Below are positions 61,880 to 64,000 of a stretch of DNA of 64,000 nucleotides, piece by piece. The notes beneath the pieces were generated by a model. That model ran no database searches and was not told the origin of the DNA. It was given only the letters and a program-made list of their open reading frames with translations. Each line of letters opens with the position of its first letter. Within the stretch, counting starts at the first letter, position 1. Source of the stretch: an uncultured Acetobacteraceae bacterium (GTDB lineage: Bacteria > Pseudomonadota > Alphaproteobacteria > Acetobacterales > Acetobacteraceae); NCBI GenBank assembly GCA_943912335.1, contig CALTUD010000003.1, forward strand, positions 62,001 to 126,000, in the 5' to 3' direction. The translations under genes were made by a program, and so were the position numbers.

Positions 61880-63313
61880 TCAGTTCGATCCGCAACTGTA
61901 CCGGGCATCCTGGCGCGCAACCCGGATCGGCTTTCTGCGCGGGGCATCGATCGCCAGAGCGCCGGCGATTGCCAGGGGCGCGACCAGCATCAGGTTGTAT
62001 CGGGTCTGGTTCACGGCTACGGCAGCGTTGACGAGCAACATGAACCATGCCGGCAGGGCAACCAGCAGGAAACGGCGTGCCGGCAGTGACGGGACGGTTC
62101 CGACACTGCGGCGCAAGGCGCGGATCGTCACCGCGGCCAGGGGAATGGACAGAACGAAACCCCACCAGTGGTCCACGAACAGACCGCGCAGCAACAAGGG
62201 CAGGGTGACAGCCAGATGCCAGCCGATCTGGTGCAGCGGGTCGGCCAGCAGGAAGTGCCGCACCAGATAGGCGCCGTGATGCGCCCAGCCACCGGCGCGA
62301 CGCAGCGTGTCCTGCAGCATCGGGCCGATGCCGATGGCATAGAAGCTGTTTGGATGATCGTCCCAGCCGAAGCGATCGCAGGCATGTCGGTCGAACAGGA
62401 GGCTACCGAGGCCGTTGCCATCCGGCATCCAGCAGACGAAGGATCGGCCGTATTCGCGCCAGTCCATGCTGTTGAACGATAGCCGCTGCACGAAGGTGTG
62501 CGAGGCGTAGCCGAAGGTGAGCGCCGCACGGTGCATGACCACGGCGTTGCGGGCGATCCAGGTGGCGACCGGGAGAACGGCGCCCAAGGTGAACAACAGG
62601 ACCGGCTTTCGGGCGGAGTCGTGGCGGAGTGCGGCGCCCATGGCGGCCAGGATCGACACGCCTGCGAGAAGCTCGAAGGCGGGCCTTGCCAGCGTGGCGA
62701 AACCGAGCGCCAGACCGGCGCCGAGGGCCCAGCGGCCTGGACGCCATCCGGGCAGGGTCGCGGCGACCGCGCAGCTCTGCGCGAGCACGACCAGGAACAG
62801 GCTGATCGTTTCCGTCATCATGTAGTCGACGGACAGCAGCAGCAGCGGGGCGGCGGGCAGCAGCAGAAGCAAGGTGATCCAGCCTGTGCGCGGCCGGCCG
62901 ATCCGGCTGCCGAGCCACCAGATCATCCAGAACGTCGCCGCCAGCATGGCGAACTGCATAGGGCGCATCGGGCCGGTGTCGCGCGTGCAGCCCGCGGCGT
63001 CGCCGCCTTGTGCGACGAGACAGTCGGTGCTGGCGGCGAACGAAGGCGATACCGAGGCGGCGGCGGCCAATAGGGCCGGATAAAGCGGGGTGAAGCGCAT
63101 GCCGGACGGGCGTTCGGTCCGGTCGTTGCCACCGGCGAAGAAGAACCCGTCGGTGAAGCGGTGATGGTGGCGCAGATCGAAGGCGATGCCGAGATAGAAG
63201 CGCTGGTCGTAACGGTCGAGCGGCTGCACGCGGTCGCCGCGCCAGCACAGGGCGAGAACGACGACCACCAGAAGCAGGGCCAGGATCGGGAACCGCATGC
63301 GCACGGCGCTCAT
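61880..63313 (-). CDS. Polytopic membrane protein, GT-C glycosyltransferase-like
   Basis: 477 aa with about ten to twelve hydrophobic segments. The first loop carries DRYDQRFYLGIAFDLRHHHRFTDG (in parts), which has the acidic residues expected of GT-C enzymes that use lipid-linked sugars. FTPLYPALLA and ARNAVVMHRAALTFGY fit this. The acceptor and donor are unknown. It lies 38 bp upstream of the histidine kinase on the same strand. A Met at residue 6 is an alternative start. Confidence 0.7.
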   Translation of the reverse strand: MSAVRMRFPILALLLVVVVLALCWRGDRVQPLDRYDQRFYLGIAFDLRHHHRFTDGFFFAGGNDRTERPSGMRFTPLYPALLAAAASVSPSFAASTDCLVAQGGDAAGCTRDTGPMRPMQFAMLAATFWMIWWLGSRIGRPRTGWITLLLLLPAAPLLLLSVDYMMTETISLFLVVLAQSCAVAATLPGWRPGRWALGAGLALGFATLARPAFELLAGVSILAAMGAALRHDSARKPVLLFTLGAVLPVATWIARNAVVMHRAALTFGYASHTFVQRLSFNSMDWREYGRSFVCWMPDGNGLGSLLFDRHACDRFGWDDHPNSFYAIGIGPMLQDTLRRAGGWAHHGAYLVRHFLLADPLHQIGWHLAVTLPLLLRGLFVDHWWGFVLSIPLAAVTIRALRRSVGTVPSLPARRFLLVALPAWFMLLVNAAVAVNQTRYNLMLVAPLAIAGALAIDAPRRKPIRVARQDARYSCGSN

Positions 63314-63440
63314 TTAGGCGTGTCCCGGCGTGGCGGTCCAGAAGCGGCGCCGGGATCCGACGGTGCTGGAACCGGGCGGAGCGGCGTGAGATGATACGCA
63401 ACGGCGCGGACATGGGCGTATCGGAGGAAGGGGATCGAGC

Positions 63441-63980
63441 ATGACGGCGCGCCGGCTTCGCGATGGCGAGCTGTCACTTTGGTTCGAGACGATGCGCGGC
63501 GTGCGGCCGCTGCGTCCCGGGGCGATGCCGAAAGCGGCGGAAACGCCGGCTGCTGTATCTCCCAAGCCCGATGCTCCGGAGCCCGCACGGGTCGCGATGC
63601 GCGTGCCGGCGCCGAGAGTCCGGCCAGCCGACCCTTTCCTGGTGATCGGCGAGCGTCAGGGCGGGCTGGACGACACGAGCTGGCGTATGCTGGGCAACGG
63701 CAAGATGCGGCCGCAGCGACGGCTCGATCTGCACGGGCGCCACGCGGAAACGGCGTTCGGGCTGCTGCACGGCTTTCTGTTGCGCGCGCATGCGGATCGT
63801 CTGCGCTGCGTCGAGATCATCACCGGCGCCGGGAGCGGGCCGGAAGGCGGCATCCTACGACGCGAACTGCCGCACTGGCTGGCACGGGCCGATCTGCGCC
63901 CGCTGATTCTGGCAGCGGTGCATCCGCATGCCCGCAACGTCGGTTCGGTGCGGCTGTTGTTGCGGCGCCGTTCGTCGTGA
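63441..63980 (+). CDS. Smr-domain protein
   Basis: 179 aa. The C-terminal Smr domain (about residues 92-175) has RRLDLHGRHAETAF (DLHG motif) and ITGAGSGPEGGILRRELPHWL (in parts). In the family this domain can be an endonuclease. The N-terminal part is disordered and Pro-rich. In many alphaproteobacteria an smr gene directly follows mltA; here it is 11 kb away. It ends 20 bases before the end of the window. Confidence 0.9.
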   Translation: MTARRLRDGELSLWFETMRGVRPLRPGAMPKAAETPAAVSPKPDAPEPARVAMRVPAPRVRPADPFLVIGERQGGLDDTSWRMLGNGKMRPQRRLDLHGRHAETAFGLLHGFLLRAHADRLRCVEIITGAGSGPEGGILRRELPHWLARADLRPLILAAVHPHARNVGSVRLLLRRRSS

Positions 63981-64000
63981 AGAGGGCGGTCGGCACGCTC

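Noticed and set aside
59388..62270. 960-codon open frame on the plus strand
   Set aside because: Antisense to the hybrid kinase, whose motifs are all intact on the minus strand. No recognisable domain in this frame.
1..64000. tRNA, rRNA, CRISPR, insertion sequence or prophage content
   Set aside because: I looked for cloverleaf-like segments, regular repeats, transposase or integrase motifs and terminal repeats and saw none I could support.

Overview
The window is about 64 kb of GC-rich chromosomal DNA from an alphaproteobacterium, most likely an acetic acid bacterium or relative (Acetobacteraceae). This is inferred from the housekeeping content and order (tsaD/gpsA with hemC-hemD, secB, a Tim44-like gene with mltA, ilvD), the strong G/C bias at third codon positions, and one A/T-rich terminator of a type I associate with this family. 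I found no rRNA, tRNA, CRISPR array, insertion sequence, integrase or phage gene. It looks like stable chromosome carrying several accessory operons.

Layout. 0-8.7 kb: a class A acid phosphatase, an alpha/beta hydrolase, a PLP-dependent decarboxylase, a degenerate retropepsin-like lipoprotein, two small unknown proteins, an MFS exporter coupled to a short-chain dehydrogenase, and PhnA. 8.7-10.6 kb: the Kup potassium transporter. 10.8-29 kb: a large catabolic locus for reductive pyrimidine and beta-alanine breakdown. On the minus strand, LysR, TonB receptor, amidase, P1 peptidase, DUF3311 protein, sodium:solute symporter, dihydropyrimidinase and omega-aminotransferase are packed almost end to end. 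On the plus strand are a RutR-like TetR regulator coupled to a NupC-type transporter, and a PreT-PreA-carbamoylase operon. Together they encode uracil/thymine reduction, ring opening, decarbamoylation and transamination, plus uptake. A HAD phosphatase and an unrecognised HNH-like protein, both on the minus strand, interrupt the locus.

29.2-31.6 kb: a three-gene operon with a membrane-anchored CbbX-like AAA+ ATPase between two single-pass membrane proteins that resemble each other at their C-termini. I do not recognise it as a described system. 32-42 kb: mostly core metabolism (ilvD, GST, SDR/LysR pair, gpsA, rlmJ, tsaD, hemC, hemD). 42-45.4 kb: a reactive-sulfur module with two half-size YeeE/YedE channels diverging from a DUF442 protein, a 1-Cys peroxiredoxin, a cysteine-free ArsR repressor and a TauE/SafE exporter. 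45.4-52.3 kb: DUF4259, SecB, a BlaI/BlaR1-type pair with a clear palindromic operator, an acyltransferase, a phosphoglycerate-mutase-like phosphatase, a Tim44-like protein and MltA. 52.4-64 kb: an orphan DNA methyltransferase, a complete RND efflux pump, a hybrid histidine kinase, a membrane glycosyltransferase-like protein and an Smr-domain protein.

Start codons were chosen by Shine-Dalgarno spacing, overlap with the upstream stop and family length. Several starts lie well inside longer open frames. All functional assignments are by recognition of motifs and family resemblance in the translated sequence. No database search was run.
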